Positions 1 to 9,794 of a DNA stretch of 64,000 nucleotides are shown here, one piece after another. The DNA comes from CALODL01 sp942492115. GTDB lineage: Bacteria; Planctomycetota; Phycisphaerae; UBA1845; CAIVHJ01. The position numbers and the translations under genes are program-made. Numbering within the stretch: the stretch's first letter is position 1; every line of letters begins with the position of its first letter. The notes beneath the pieces were generated by a model. It was not told the DNA's origin. It saw only the letters and a list, made by a program, of their open reading frames with translations, and made no database searches. The stretch is from NCBI GenBank assembly GCA_942492115.1, contig CALODL010000015.1:248001-312000 (forward strand), in the 5' to 3' direction.

Positions 1-2
1 CG

Positions 3-1328
3 GTCGTCTTCGTCCTCGACAAATCCGGCAGCATGACCGGAACGAAGATCGAGCAAGCCAAGAAATCACTGCGCTTCGTGCTGCGCAACCTCAACCCCGA
101 CGATATGTTCAACGTCATCGTGTACGACACCGAAGTCAGGGCGTTTCAACGCGATCTGCAGCCCTGTTCACCTGCGTCGATCGATGGCGCCATGGCCTTC
201 GTCGATCAAATCGATGCCGGCGGCGGCACGAATATCGACGGAGCACTCCGCAGTGCCATGGACATGATGTCCGCACCGCAGCGCCCGGCTTACGTGCTGT
301 TTCTCACCGACGGCCTGCCGACCTCCGGCAACACCAACGAGGCCCAGATCGTGGCCAACTGCACGGGGGCCAACAACGTCCGAGCGCGGGTCATGGCCTT
401 CGGCGTCGGAGACGATGTCAATGCCCGCCTGCTCGATCGCCTGGTGGCCCGGAACTACGGCACGAGCCACTACGTCCGGCCGAACCAGGACATCGAAGAA
501 CCCGTGTCCAAGCTGTACACGAAACTGAGTGCGCCGGTGCTGAGTCATCTCGAGTTGAATTTCGCAGGCCTGGATGAATTCAAGACCTATCCACGCCACC
601 TGCCGGACCTGTTCCGCGGTGGGCAGCTCCTGGCTGTCGGCCGCTATCATCGACCGGGTGAGACCAAGGTCACACTTCGTGGCCGGGCGCTTGGCGCCAC
701 GCGCGTCTATCATCGCACCGTCAAGCTCGATGACCACGCCGCACCCTACAAGTATGCCTTCATCGAGAAGTTGTGGGCCCAGCGACGCATCGGCTACCTG
801 ATCGACGAGATCGACCTCAACGGACGCAATCCCGAACTGGTCGAGGAAATCGTCCGCCTCAGCACGCGCCACGGCATCCTGACGCCCTACACGGCCTTCC
901 TGGCTGATGAGCGAGTCGATCTCGACGCAGTGTCGACCAACAGCAGTCGTGCGGGCGACATGCTGGACGAACTGAACTCCCTGAGCGGAGCACGCGCGAT
1001 CCGGCAACGTGTTGGCAAAGGCGAGCTCAAGCTCCAAGAATTGTATGTCGGCGGCGCACCCATGGTCTCCGACATGGCCGGCCACAAGCGTCGCGTCTAC
1101 ACGGTTCAGTCCATCGGCGACAAGGTGTTCTATTTCAAGAACGAGCGCTGGCTGGACAGCACGGTGACCGCGGAGATGGAAAAAACCGCCCGGGTCATCG
1201 AACAATACAGTCCCGAGTACTTCGAACTGGTTCGTACCCGGGCGTCGATCGGTCGGTATCTGACCTTCGACGACGGAGTCACGCTCGAGCTCGACGGACA
1301 GGTCTACCGCATCGTTCAGAAGAAATGA
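3..1328 (+). CDS. VWA-domain (VIT/VWA-type) protein, 5' partial
   Basis: The frame is open from base 3, and the first ATG (base 33) lies inside the metal-binding motif, so the true start is upstream of the window. The first visible residues read VVFVLDKSGSMTG, a MIDAS DxSxS motif of a von Willebrand factor A domain; the later FLTDGLPTSGN supplies the Asp usually found at the third MIDAS site. About 200 residues of VWA fold are followed by a beta-rich C-terminal half (441 residues visible). In related proteins a VIT domain precedes the VWA domain and the protein is exported; neither the VIT domain nor a signal peptide can be seen here. The likely role is metal-dependent protein or matrix binding at the cell surface. 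The domain call is firm; the function is inferred. Confidence 0.85.
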   Translation, partial: VVFVLDKSGSMTGTKIEQAKKSLRFVLRNLNPDDMFNVIVYDTEVRAFQRDLQPCSPASIDGAMAFVDQIDAGGGTNIDGALRSAMDMMSAPQRPAYVLFLTDGLPTSGNTNEAQIVANCTGANNVRARVMAFGVGDDVNARLLDRLVARNYGTSHYVRPNQDIEEPVSKLYTKLSAPVLSHLELNFAGLDEFKTYPRHLPDLFRGGQLLAVGRYHRPGETKVTLRGRALGATRVYHRTVKLDDHAAPYKYAFIEKLWAQRRIGYLIDEIDLNGRNPELVEEIVRLSTRHGILTPYTAFLADERVDLDAVSTNSSRAGDMLDELNSLSGARAIRQRVGKGELKLQELYVGGAPMVSDMAGHKRRVYTVQSIGDKVFYFKNERWLDSTVTAEMEKTARVIEQYSPEYFELVRTRASIGRYLTFDDGVTLELDGQVYRIVQKK

Positions 1329-1581
1329 TCCACACTATGCCGGGGCGTGTGCGCTCATCGCTTGATGCAGCGCTGGGGCGGCCCGCCGGTCCCGTACCGG
1401 CGCGTCGCCCCCGCCTCTATTGGCCCACAGCCCTGTGGGCTTCTCCTGCAGGACACGGGAAGAGCCCCTCTGGTCGGCAGAATGCCATACGCCGGATCGA
1501 CTGGCTGATTTGGCCGGAAATGTCTATCCTGGTGTCGCGAATACGTCGAGCGTACTTTGCCTTTATGAACGGGAGGACATT

Positions 1582-2421
1582 ATGAATCGCATATCGCTGC
1601 TGAACGTCGCCGCGTGCTCCATCTTTGCAGTCGTCGCTGCAACCGGTTGTTCCGGCTGCAGCTTCAGCGATCCCAAAGTGTGGATCGAAGACCAACGGAC
1701 CATGACCCTGTCTCCCGCACAGGCGGATACGCTCAAGACACTGACACGAAACGGCCATGTCAACATCGTGGCCGACCCTGCGGCCACCGACATCACCGTC
1801 GACGTGCACATCAAGGCTGGTGGTCGCGATGACGCCGATGCGGCCGACTGCCTGGAGGCCATCGACATCCTGACGCCGCTGAAGGGCTCGACGCAGCACG
1901 TCGAGGCGGGGTGGAAGACGACGAAGCTGAACCATTGGGGCTCCTCGGTCAGTTTCGATATCACGGCCCCGCCGGCCATGGCGGTCAACGTTGACACGCG
2001 CAACGGTGCCGTCGGGGTCGAGAACATGACGCGGAACATCACCATCATGACGCGAAATGGAAAAGTCGGCGTCCACGGCGGGGGCGACACGCTGAGCATC
2101 GATACACGCAACGGCGCGGTCGATGTCGAATCACCGGCCCATCACGTGACCATTGTCACGCGCAACGGCTCTATCGATGCCCGGATGACATCCAGCGGAG
2201 AAATCGAAGGGCGTATCGAGACCCGCAACGGCCAGGTCAATATCGATCTGGCCGACGGTGCCTCGTCTGAAATCCATGTCAACACCCGCAATGGATCGAT
2301 CAAGACCCAGGCCAATCTTGCCAACGTGCAAGTCGAAGACGACATGCTGCGTGGAACACTTGGTGCGGGCGGCGGTCAGCTGAGTATCGAGACACGCAAC
2401 GGCAGTGTCACACTGCACTAG
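1582..2421 (+). CDS. Putative lipoprotein with TRNG repeats (DUF4097-like)
   Basis: 279 residues. The ATG at 1582 is chosen over upstream in-frame codons because GGGAGG lies at 1571-1576 and the protein then begins with a hydrophobic signal ending AATGC, a weak lipobox, which suggests a lipid-anchored exported protein. The body is built from short repeats centred on T-R-N-G (LTRNGHVNI, DTRNGAVGV, MTRNGKVGV, DTRNGAVDV, VTRNGSIDA, ETRNGQVNI, NTRNGSIKT, ETRNGSVTL) spaced about 20-25 residues apart. This is the pattern of DUF4097-type adhesin-like beta-solenoid proteins, one strand-turn per repeat. No catalytic residues are recognised. It follows the VWA gene after a 250-base gap in the same direction, and a hairpin terminator follows it. 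Confidence 0.75.
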   Translation: MNRISLLNVAACSIFAVVAATGCSGCSFSDPKVWIEDQRTMTLSPAQADTLKTLTRNGHVNIVADPAATDITVDVHIKAGGRDDADAADCLEAIDILTPLKGSTQHVEAGWKTTKLNHWGSSVSFDITAPPAMAVNVDTRNGAVGVENMTRNITIMTRNGKVGVHGGGDTLSIDTRNGAVDVESPAHHVTIVTRNGSIDARMTSSGEIEGRIETRNGQVNIDLADGASSEIHVNTRNGSIKTQANLANVQVEDDMLRGTLGAGGGQLSIETRNGSVTLH

Positions 2422-2444
2422 ATCTTGATCCTGATGCTACGAAC

Positions 2445-2482
2445 AACGGGCTGCTCGCTCTTGCGGGCAGCCCGTTTGTTTG
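2445..2482 (+). terminator. Intrinsic terminator after the TRNG-repeat lipoprotein
   Basis: Ten-base perfect stem AACGGGCTGC / GCAGCCCGTT (2445-2454 with 2467-2476) with a 12-base loop, followed by TTGTTTG. It lies 24 bases after the stop codon, between convergent genes. Confidence 0.7.
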
Positions 2483-2512
2483 TCATTCCGGTCGTTTTGA
2501 ATATCTCGACAG

Positions 2513-5500
2513 TCACCTGTGGTGTGACCGAGACCGGCCCGCGACAGTGATCCGCACCGGGTCCGTACGGTCCACGGCTATCAGGCCCCGTGCGGGTGTG
2601 GGAAACAGATAGGTCCGCTCCCGTGCATCCTCAGGATCAGCCAGGATGTCCACGACGAATCGTCCCGCCGCCTCGGAGCTCGCGACGAACCGGAAGGTCG
2701 CCAGCACTCCGGCAGGAACCGGCCCGCCCGGCGTATCGCGCCCGGCGACCATCTGGCTCCGCGATAAGTTGAATGCCGACCAGCCGTGATCGAACACGGC
2801 GTCCTTGGGCATCAGGATGTCGACGAGATCCAGTCGACCGGCCGTGCCACCCGTGACCTGCACGTGCAGTTGGTACCCGCGCAGATCGCTTACTGGGCGC
2901 GCGAGCTGCACGTCGACATCGATAGTCTGCCCGGGACGTATCGTGGCGCGTTCGGCAACGGCTGTCAGCACCGTGCGCTCGACCACGATGGTATCCTGTG
3001 GGCCACCCGGCGCCGGGCCATCCTCTGGACAACTGCACGTCGTCGTCCCCTCGAACGCATTGAGTGCCAGGAAAGCGTCGTTCCCGTCGCACACGCCGTC
3101 CGGGTTGCAATCACCGAATTGCCCGCCGGCATCGACGTTGAATGCCGTCGGGGCCGCTGCCTCACAAGGATAGTCGTCCCCCAGTACACCATTGGGATCG
3201 ATATTCGCAAAACAATTCAAGGCATGGAACCGGTCGTTACCATCAGCCGTCCCATCGGGGGCGCAGGTACCGAACTGACCACCCAGATCTGCGAACACGC
3301 GGTCGACAGTGCTGCAGGCACCCCCCTGGCAGTCATACCACAAACAGTTGTCATCGCTGATATCGTTTCTGTCCTGGTCCGCACAGCTGGCAATGCCGAT
3401 ACACCCGTTCTCACATTCGTCGGGTATGCCATTGAGATTGTCATCGTCGCTGTCACCGTTGACCACATCACAATGATCCGCGATCGTGTTGTTATTGCAG
3501 TCACTCATCGGCGTCGCGTCGACACCGTACGTCATGCTCAGAACGATTCCCCGACGGCCGCCGTCCTGATGGGCGCCCCAGAACTCCGTGCCCGTGCCGT
3601 TGTCGCCCACGATTTCCACTCCGTAGCCATAGTTGATCGACGGGTTGTCGAACCACAGGCGAAAGGCTTCCGTGACTTGCGAACCAGAAAACTCGACGCG
3701 TTCATTGATGCCGGTCAGGGCTACTGTCGCATCAGTCACCGCAGCCAGATCAAGCGATCCTGCCGGGTTGTTGGCGTAATACTCGTTGGGATCCGTGCCG
3801 GCACCCCCCAAGGCCCGGGCACCGCTGATGTCCCATGGGATGCTGTTGTGCGTCGCATGCTGCCGCGTCACGCTGCCGGAACAACTGAAGCACCAGTCCT
3901 TCGGCGGCTCGCCCCACGGCTTGAAGCACCGTCGCAATTCGAGTGTGTTGAGATTTCCGAGGAATGGCTCGGCGGTAAAGCGAACGTCGAGGATCTCGCT
4001 GGCATCGGTGACCCCACATACCGTCGTCAACGTCGGGATGAAGTCGAACTTGACGAAGCCCTTCATCTCCGGGCTGGCGAACGGATAGAGCCACCAACGC
4101 ATGAACGATACGTTGCCCAGTCCGGCTGAAAATCCCCCCGTACTGGCGACTCCAGGGAACGTCTCGTTGGCTGTATCGCCAAAGGTGATGGTGAGCGTGC
4201 CGTCGAAGTCGAACGACAACTGGTTCGCCGGGTCGGCCGTATCAAGAGCATTGTTGATCCCGCCCGCGATTACGCCGGCGACATCTTCGATCGGACCAGG
4301 CAGCAGTGTGTAGGTCACAGGGCACCCGGAGTAGTAACGCAGGGGCACGGTCAGACTCACCCGGTTACCCCATTGGGTATTGAGCGTCGCGGCGCTCGGC
4401 ACGATGTTTTGCGCACCGTCGAACAGCGTGTAATGAGCCGGATCTTCGGCCGTTAAAGGATCGACGGCCTCGTTGAAGACGACCTCGACTGCATCGGCAC
4501 TCACCGGAAACAGGGCCACGACTCGTGGCGGCGCGTGATCCACAACGCCACCAATGTCCTCGGCCGCCATCGTGCCGTCGATCGAATTCAGAAAAGCGAC
4601 CAGATCACGCATCTGGACCTTGTTCAGCGCGGAGGTGTCGCCGTGATCGAACGCGTAGTGCGCCGATTCGACGACGGCCTCGTAAGACGAACCGTCGGAC
4701 CAGCCGAAGCCCTGGACAAAGGGACCGTCATCCCAGGCCCCGACCAGGCTCGGCGTGTTGAACAACGGCCCTTCGTTCTCCGGTGCGGGCGCCAACCCGC
4801 CGACGTCATGGTAGTCGAGATCGGTGAACAGCGGTGCCGTGTGGCACGCGTTACACCCAACATCGTAGGGTCCGCCGGCGGTCTTGTAGAGCACGCCACC
4901 ACGCTGTGCCGCCGGGGTCAGCATGCCGTCGGCCTCACGATGTGGCGAACGTTCGACCGCATCGAGGTTCAAGAGGTAGTGCGCCAGCGCATCAAGGTCC
5001 GCATCGATCCCGGCATTGGATGCTCCAAGCGGCGGATTGACTGTTGGCAGGAAACCGGTTCCGCCCATGGTCGGCCCCCTGAAGGTCAGATCGAAGTCCT
5101 GAACCTCATCGCGATCGCCTGACCGATGGAGTTGCCCGAGGCCAGCGTTTTGCGGACCGAACATCAGGTTCAGGCCACGCAAACGCAAAGTCTTACGGTT
5201 GCCGGCTCCAAACTGAGAGAAACTCCACACGTGACCGTCGGTTTCACCGTGAAGATGGCACGACGCGCAGGCTACCTTGGCGTTGGCGCTGATGCGCGGA
5301 TCGTCGCTGGCGTTGAAGATCTTTGCTCCCGTCAGGAACACCGCATCGAGCGGTTCTGGCGTACCGGACGTCGTCGGCACAGTCGCCACCACGGCGTTGG
5401 AGGTCGTGTCGATCACGGATATGTCGCGCGACAGATAGTTGTGTACGTACAACCGCTCGGCCGTCGGCGAGGCGACAATGCCCTTCGGATTGTCCCCGAC

Positions 5501-6553
5501 GTTGATTTCGATCAGCGGCAGAGCCCCGCCGCGTGCCAGCCCGATGTTCGTCGGAACGACGACGACATCGTTGCTGTACGTGTGCAGGATATAGGCCGTC
5601 GAGCCGGAGGCATCGAACGTAATGTCCACCGGACCGGACACGCCGGCATTCCATCCGTTACCGAGCAATGTCGTGTTGTCATGGGCATGGACGGCCGTCA
5701 GGACGACTCGATCGGTGTTCGCGTGGGCCCCGTTGGTCAGGTCGATCTTGTGCACGGCCGACTGCACGGTGCCATCCGGCGTGAAGACATCGTTATGGAA
5801 GTTCTGGTATTGCAGCGGCATCCACAACCGATCGCTGCCCGGCTGCTGGGCGATGCTCTCGCGGGTCAGAAGATAGCCGCCCTCGGGAATGGGATCCGGG
5901 TCGCCGGAAATCTGGTTGACTTCTTTCGGATTGACCGACTTCAGGATGACTTCGGCCTTGACATTGAGCAGGGCCGTGTCGATGGCCGTGACATGCGAAT
6001 CCTCTCCATCGGGTGCGGTGTGGGACACCCATGCCTCGTTCGGATTAGTCGTAAATGCGATGCCCCATGGACGCCGAAACACGCCGTGTATGACGGTCAC
6101 TTCCTCGAGGTTCTGAGCATCGAAAACGGCAACCGCCGCTTGACGATGAAGTGTGGCGAGGACCAGTGACTGATCCGGGGACAAGGCCACGCTGACCGGC
6201 TCGCTGCCGTGGTGCAACGCGAATTCGGCGGTCATGGCACCGGTGGTCCCATCGAGCACGACCACCGAATCGGAGTCCTGACATGCAATCCAGACGGCAG
6301 CTCCATCTTGGCGCACAGCCACACCGGTCGGATGGTGATGCCCTCCAGGCAGCGAAAACTGTACGACGGCATGGTCCGCCGTCCGCACACGGGAGACGGA
6401 GTCGTGGTCCGTGTTGACGACCCACACGAACGCCCCGTCACCGGTGATGCCGATGGGGCCGCTCTTGTACAGCGTAGCACCCACACCTGAGGCCATTTGA
6501 GCCAACGGTCCGAGCGCAGAACTGGCCAAGCATACGAGAAATGTTGTTTTCAT
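2513..6553 (-). CDS. Secreted beta-propeller / di-haem peroxidase-like / DNRLRE protein
   Basis: 1346 residues with an N-terminal signal peptide (MKTTFLVCLASSALG...) and a strong AGGAGGAGG ribosome site just upstream. Residues ~30-410 form a YVTN/YncE-like beta-propeller (repeated VAVSP..., VVVLDGTTGAM, ISVIDTTSNAVVATV). Two haem-attachment motifs follow, CASCH at 429-433 and CNACH at 567-571, in a MauG/cytochrome-c-peroxidase-like region. A DNRLRE-like beta domain lies at about 770-1010, followed by a thrombospondin-type-3-like Asp/Asn-rich stretch. The last ~290 residues (from 1057) match the end of the protein at 56541-59486. Covalent c-type haem implies periplasmic or extracellular location. 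The substrate is unknown; electron transfer or peroxide chemistry is the family expectation. The domain calls are firm, the overall role is open. Confidence 0.85.
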   Translation of the reverse strand: MKTTFLVCLASSALGPLAQMASGVGATLYKSGPIGITGDGAFVWVVNTDHDSVSRVRTADHAVVQFSLPGGHHHPTGVAVRQDGAAVWIACQDSDSVVVLDGTTGAMTAEFALHHGSEPVSVALSPDQSLVLATLHRQAAVAVFDAQNLEEVTVIHGVFRRPWGIAFTTNPNEAWVSHTAPDGEDSHVTAIDTALLNVKAEVILKSVNPKEVNQISGDPDPIPEGGYLLTRESIAQQPGSDRLWMPLQYQNFHNDVFTPDGTVQSAVHKIDLTNGAHANTDRVVLTAVHAHDNTTLLGNGWNAGVSGPVDITFDASGSTAYILHTYSNDVVVVPTNIGLARGGALPLIEINVGDNPKGIVASPTAERLYVHNYLSRDISVIDTTSNAVVATVPTTSGTPEPLDAVFLTGAKIFNASDDPRISANAKVACASCHLHGETDGHVWSFSQFGAGNRKTLRLRGLNLMFGPQNAGLGQLHRSGDRDEVQDFDLTFRGPTMGGTGFLPTVNPPLGASNAGIDADLDALAHYLLNLDAVERSPHREADGMLTPAAQRGGVLYKTAGGPYDVGCNACHTAPLFTDLDYHDVGGLAPAPENEGPLFNTPSLVGAWDDGPFVQGFGWSDGSSYEAVVESAHYAFDHGDTSALNKVQMRDLVAFLNSIDGTMAAEDIGGVVDHAPPRVVALFPVSADAVEVVFNEAVDPLTAEDPAHYTLFDGAQNIVPSAATLNTQWGNRVSLTVPLRYYSGCPVTYTLLPGPIEDVAGVIAGGINNALDTADPANQLSFDFDGTLTITFGDTANETFPGVASTGGFSAGLGNVSFMRWWLYPFASPEMKGFVKFDFIPTLTTVCGVTDASEILDVRFTAEPFLGNLNTLELRRCFKPWGEPPKDWCFSCSGSVTRQHATHNSIPWDISGARALGGAGTDPNEYYANNPAGSLDLAAVTDATVALTGINERVEFSGSQVTEAFRLWFDNPSINYGYGVEIVGDNGTGTEFWGAHQDGGRRGIVLSMTYGVDATPMSDCNNNTIADHCDVVNGDSDDDNLNGIPDECENGCIGIASCADQDRNDISDDNCLWYDCQGGACSTVDRVFADLGGQFGTCAPDGTADGNDRFHALNCFANIDPNGVLGDDYPCEAAAPTAFNVDAGGQFGDCNPDGVCDGNDAFLALNAFEGTTTCSCPEDGPAPGGPQDTIVVERTVLTAVAERATIRPGQTIDVDVQLARPVSDLRGYQLHVQVTGGTAGRLDLVDILMPKDAVFDHGWSAFNLSRSQMVAGRDTPGGPVPAGVLATFRFVASSEAAGRFVVDILADPEDARERTYLFPTPARGLIAVDRTDPVRITVAGRSRSHHR

Positions 6554-7293
6554 GCTGATCCTCCTCCTGCAAGAGATGCGTGACGTGAGCCGTCGACGCT
6601 CCGGGAGCTTCGCCGAACGGCAGCTCTATTCTAATGTTTGCGACTGTCTACTCAATGGGCGGATCGTGTCGTGCGCTGATTTCTTCGTATCTCATCACCA
6701 AGGCGGCGACGGGCTTGAACATGGACCATACGTCGAACGGACGAGACGCATCACACACGACGTGAAATAGACCGCACATTCTTCGTATCAAATTCGTATT
6801 GACTATGCAGTACATCGCCGCGAAATGATTGATCAGCCGTCCACCGTTCAGGACTTGCGTGTCGGAATCCACTGGTCATTGTCGCATGCGAGAAGGGTGA
6901 CTCCGACACGCGCAACGTTTCCAGAATAAACGGGAGATCCAATTTGCCCGGTCGTATTCCATGTGTGTGCCCATCCGGTTCAGCGCGTTGGGTGACGTTG
7001 CGCTTCGATATGGTGCGTAAGGAACATGGAAGCATTGACAAGTCACAGATGAGTACAGCGTTCCTTTCCGGTCTCTGTCGATGATGCCGTGGTCTGCTGC
7101 CTGATCCGTTCATCGAACGACAGGACATGATCTCGCAAATGGGATGATCCGCCTGGGGTTGTCCCATTTGCGGGACGTTTGTCATGTATCGCCCATCTTC
7201 TCGAACCACCGTCAGAGTCACTAGACGCGGTATGGTCCGGAGGCATGAGTATTGCCCTGCTGTTTCTTGAATGACATGTCCCGGAGACAAGAA
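6554..7293. other. Long gene-free stretch
   Basis: About 740 bases between divergent genes. ORFs up to 183 codons exist on the minus strand but lack ribosome sites, recognisable domains and the codon character of neighbouring genes. The stretch must hold the promoter of the 2513-6553 gene. It sits immediately upstream of a truncated paralogue, so it may include decayed coding sequence, but no further homology could be read by eye. Confidence 0.4.
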
Positions 7294-7479
7294 ATGAATC
7301 AAATGCGACCGATTGCCGTGACCGCAGCACTGTTAGTCGGTCTGCTCAACGCGGGGGCACTGGCAGAAGTCCGAGTGTTCATGTCGCGTGATAATGAGCA
7401 TCTGAACCAACCCAGGACTGGGTCGACTTCGCTGGTTATTGAGAGCTTTGCCCCTATGTGCCAAACGGTTATGGCGTGA
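7294..7479 (+). pseudogene. Truncated copy of the dockerin-array surface-protein family
   Basis: 61 codons: a signal peptide (MNQMRPIAVTAALLVGLL...) followed by EVRVFMSRDNEHLNQPRTGS and TSLVIES, then an early stop. The part after the signal matches the start of the repeated domain in the three genes downstream (for example RVFLARDGEQDTQPTTGTT in the next gene and RAFMATDGTQSEQPASGPTS in the third). The remaining ~600 residues are missing. CCGGAGACAAGAA precedes the ATG, so the fragment could still be translated. It is best read as the remnant of a fourth, upstream member of the tandem array. Confidence 0.75.
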
Positions 7480-7516
7480 ACGAAGCACACTGAACCACGA
7501 CACGCAGGACTTACGC

Positions 7517-7528
7517 GTATACGTATAC
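7517..7528. promoter_or_regulatory. 12-base perfect palindrome upstream of the first array gene
   Basis: GTATACGTATAC reads identically on both strands, 128 bases before the ATG at 7656, in the gap between the truncated copy and the first intact array gene. It could be an operator, but there is no second copy or other support. Confidence 0.25.
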
Positions 7529-7655
7529 ACGCTGGCAGTGCAGAGGACATGCGCAGGTTTGTGTTGAATTGAAATCACTCGTATCGGCGGCCTCCGCAAT
7601 GCAGCTTCCCGGCGCAGCACTTGCCCCCAAAGTCCGCCGTGGAAGGAACGCACCC

Positions 7656-9608
7656 ATGTTGACCCGATCCGTTTTCTGCGCCGTTATCGTTCATGCCTGT
7701 GCTGGTCTCTGCATCGCACAGGACTACCGTGTCTTCCTGGCTCGTGACGGCGAGCAGGACACTCAACCCACCACCGGCACGACTCTGGTTACGATGCACC
7801 CGGGCGAAACCGCCACGATCATGATGTGGTTCGAGGATTTGACGGGCACCAAGAATGTCCTGAATGCCTACCAGGCCATCGTGCAGATGGACGCAGAGCC
7901 CATCGGCCAGGCAACTGGAACCATTCGCTACGTGGATAACGACCCTGGAATGCCAGGCGGCAATTCGGTGTGGTTGGATTCGCTGCGCGACGACTGGGTC
8001 TTCGCCGAGGAACCTGTAACACTTGATACGACATATAATGAGACGCCCGACGAACGCTTCTTCGGCATGTTCTATGCGACCATCCCCGGCCTGGGCACGT
8101 CGCCCGCAGGCAAGGGCATCCTCTACGCCATGCAGTTTCAGGCCACCGCGTCGATCGATGCGTGTGGCGACTTCCTCCTGAAACACAGGGTGGCGCCCAA
8201 GAATCCACCATTGAGCGCGTTCTTTACACCAACGGGCACGAGTTTTGGTGTACCCGAGTGGCAACACGTAATCGTGCGCATCGAAGACTGCGACAATCCT
8301 TGCACTGGACCGTGCGACGACGGCGACGTGTGTACGATTGATGACGAACTGTGCGGGGAAGTCTGCGCGGGCCAACCCATCGTGTGCAGCGGCACGGGCA
8401 ACGAGTGCCTGGCCGCCAGCTGCAACCCCGGCGGCGCGGACGGCAACTGCGATGTTTTGACGCCGATCAACGAAGGCCAGTACTGCAACTGGACTGACGG
8501 CGTATGTACTGACGGCACGTGTGTCGAACCGCCGGCCGGAAACGTCCGCGTGTTCATGGCCCCGGAAGGCCTGCATCGCGTATCGCCGCCGCTTGGCCCG
8601 ACGTACTACCTCATGATGCCAGGTGAGACGGTACGCCTGATGGCCTGGGTTGAAGACAGCGCAGCCGGCGAGCTGTTGGGCGGTTATCAGGTCGTTGTGC
8701 CCATGGCAGGCCTTCCTGCAGACGATGCCACCGGAACCGTGACTTACGTCGACCTGCCCGGCGCCGGCGACACCATTGCAATCGACGCGTTGCGCTCGGA
8801 CTGGGTCTATGCCGGAATGATGACGGCGAGTCCGGAGTACGTCGAAAATACCAAGCAAGACTACGTCAGCGCCGCCTACTTGACACCCATGGGCCAGGCG
8901 GTCGATCCGGGGGCAACCGGCGACATCGGCTATCTGTGCGAGTTCGAGCTGGCCGCCAGCCCCGATTCCAGTGGGACGTTCGAGTTCCCCTTCCGCCTGA
9001 TACCGGCACCGGGCACCGGCCTCCTCGACCCGACGGGTGGCGACTTCGCCGTCAACGAGTATCAGCCGTTGATCATTGTTGTCGGCGCCCCGCAACCGTT
9101 GTTCGGTGAACCGCCCAACGGCGGGACCGATCCGACGGGCGGCCCGGATGTCGTGGGCGATCAAAGCGGTCGTGATTATGTCATCCTGTATCTCAACGGT
9201 CCGGCGGCGGCACTGCAGATCGAGGACTTTGCCATCACCGTCAGTGGTGGGATCGCCCCGGTCGTCGAGGAGATCATCGCAGAGGACACGGTCGCCACGG
9301 TGCGCTTCGACCGGCCCATCCCGGCGGGCCACTGTACTCTAATCAAGCACATCCCCAGCGGATGGTACACGACACTGCGTTCGCTCCCCGGCGACATCAA
9401 CGGCGACGGCATCAGCAATCCGAGTGACATCATCACGCTGATCGATCATCTCAATGGCGTTCTCGATACGCCGCTAGCCGACTGGCAGTGTGACATCGAT
9501 CAATCAGGCGCGTGCAACGGGTTGGATATTCTGGCCGAAATCGACCTGCTCAACGGTGGAGACGGCGGGATGGCGTGGAATGGTGTGGAGGTGCCTGAGT
9601 GTCCGTAG
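7656..9608 (+). CDS. Secreted dockerin protein with two copies of a novel repeat domain
   Basis: 650 residues. The ATG at 7656 is chosen because GGAAGG lies 9 bases upstream and a 22-residue signal peptide then ends at IAQ|D. Residues 23-211 and ~296-478 are two copies of a ~190-residue domain (R-V-F-M/L-A...D/EG; PGET; MAWVED; TGTVTYVD; DDWVFAEE; YNETP..FFGMFYATIPGLG). A Cys-rich linker separates them. A beta domain then leads into a type I dockerin-like end: PGDINGDGISNPSD plus CDIDQSGACNGLD, two EF-hand-like calcium loops, each followed by a IDHLNG/IDLLNG helix. A dockerin normally docks onto a cohesin; no cohesin is seen in this window. First intact member of a three-gene tandem array on the same strand. 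Likely a surface or extracellular structural protein; substrate unknown. Confidence 0.8.
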   Translation: MLTRSVFCAVIVHACAGLCIAQDYRVFLARDGEQDTQPTTGTTLVTMHPGETATIMMWFEDLTGTKNVLNAYQAIVQMDAEPIGQATGTIRYVDNDPGMPGGNSVWLDSLRDDWVFAEEPVTLDTTYNETPDERFFGMFYATIPGLGTSPAGKGILYAMQFQATASIDACGDFLLKHRVAPKNPPLSAFFTPTGTSFGVPEWQHVIVRIEDCDNPCTGPCDDGDVCTIDDELCGEVCAGQPIVCSGTGNECLAASCNPGGADGNCDVLTPINEGQYCNWTDGVCTDGTCVEPPAGNVRVFMAPEGLHRVSPPLGPTYYLMMPGETVRLMAWVEDSAAGELLGGYQVVVPMAGLPADDATGTVTYVDLPGAGDTIAIDALRSDWVYAGMMTASPEYVENTKQDYVSAAYLTPMGQAVDPGATGDIGYLCEFELAASPDSSGTFEFPFRLIPAPGTGLLDPTGGDFAVNEYQPLIIVVGAPQPLFGEPPNGGTDPTGGPDVVGDQSGRDYVILYLNGPAAALQIEDFAITVSGGIAPVVEEIIAEDTVATVRFDRPIPAGHCTLIKHIPSGWYTTLRSLPGDINGDGISNPSDIITLIDHLNGVLDTPLADWQCDIDQSGACNGLDILAEIDLLNGGDGGMAWNGVEVPECP

Positions 9609-9794
9609 CTAGTGCGCTATTTCATGATCGAGTGCGGGGTGTTGCGAAGCGATTGTCGCATCGGGCCAGGCGTATGGAACAGGTGATGCCCGGAGATCGT
9701 TAATGACGAGCCACATAAGCCCGGTTCAGAGCAGCCCGGATCACCCTGTGCAGAATGATGACACAGGGCACTTGAATCGGATCGGAGAGAATCA

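Noticed and set aside
2786..6169. Long plus-strand ORFs (up to 447 codons) opposite the propeller/haem protein
   Set aside because: Antisense shadows of a GC-rich gene; the minus strand has signal peptide, domains and a ribosome site.
6751..7302. 183-codon minus-strand ORF in the long gap after 6553
   Set aside because: No ribosome site or recognisable pattern, and it overlaps the start of the truncated array copy; likely chance.
7575..9332. 585-codon minus-strand ORF across the first dockerin gene
   Set aside because: Antisense shadow; the plus-strand frame has paralogues and dockerin motifs.
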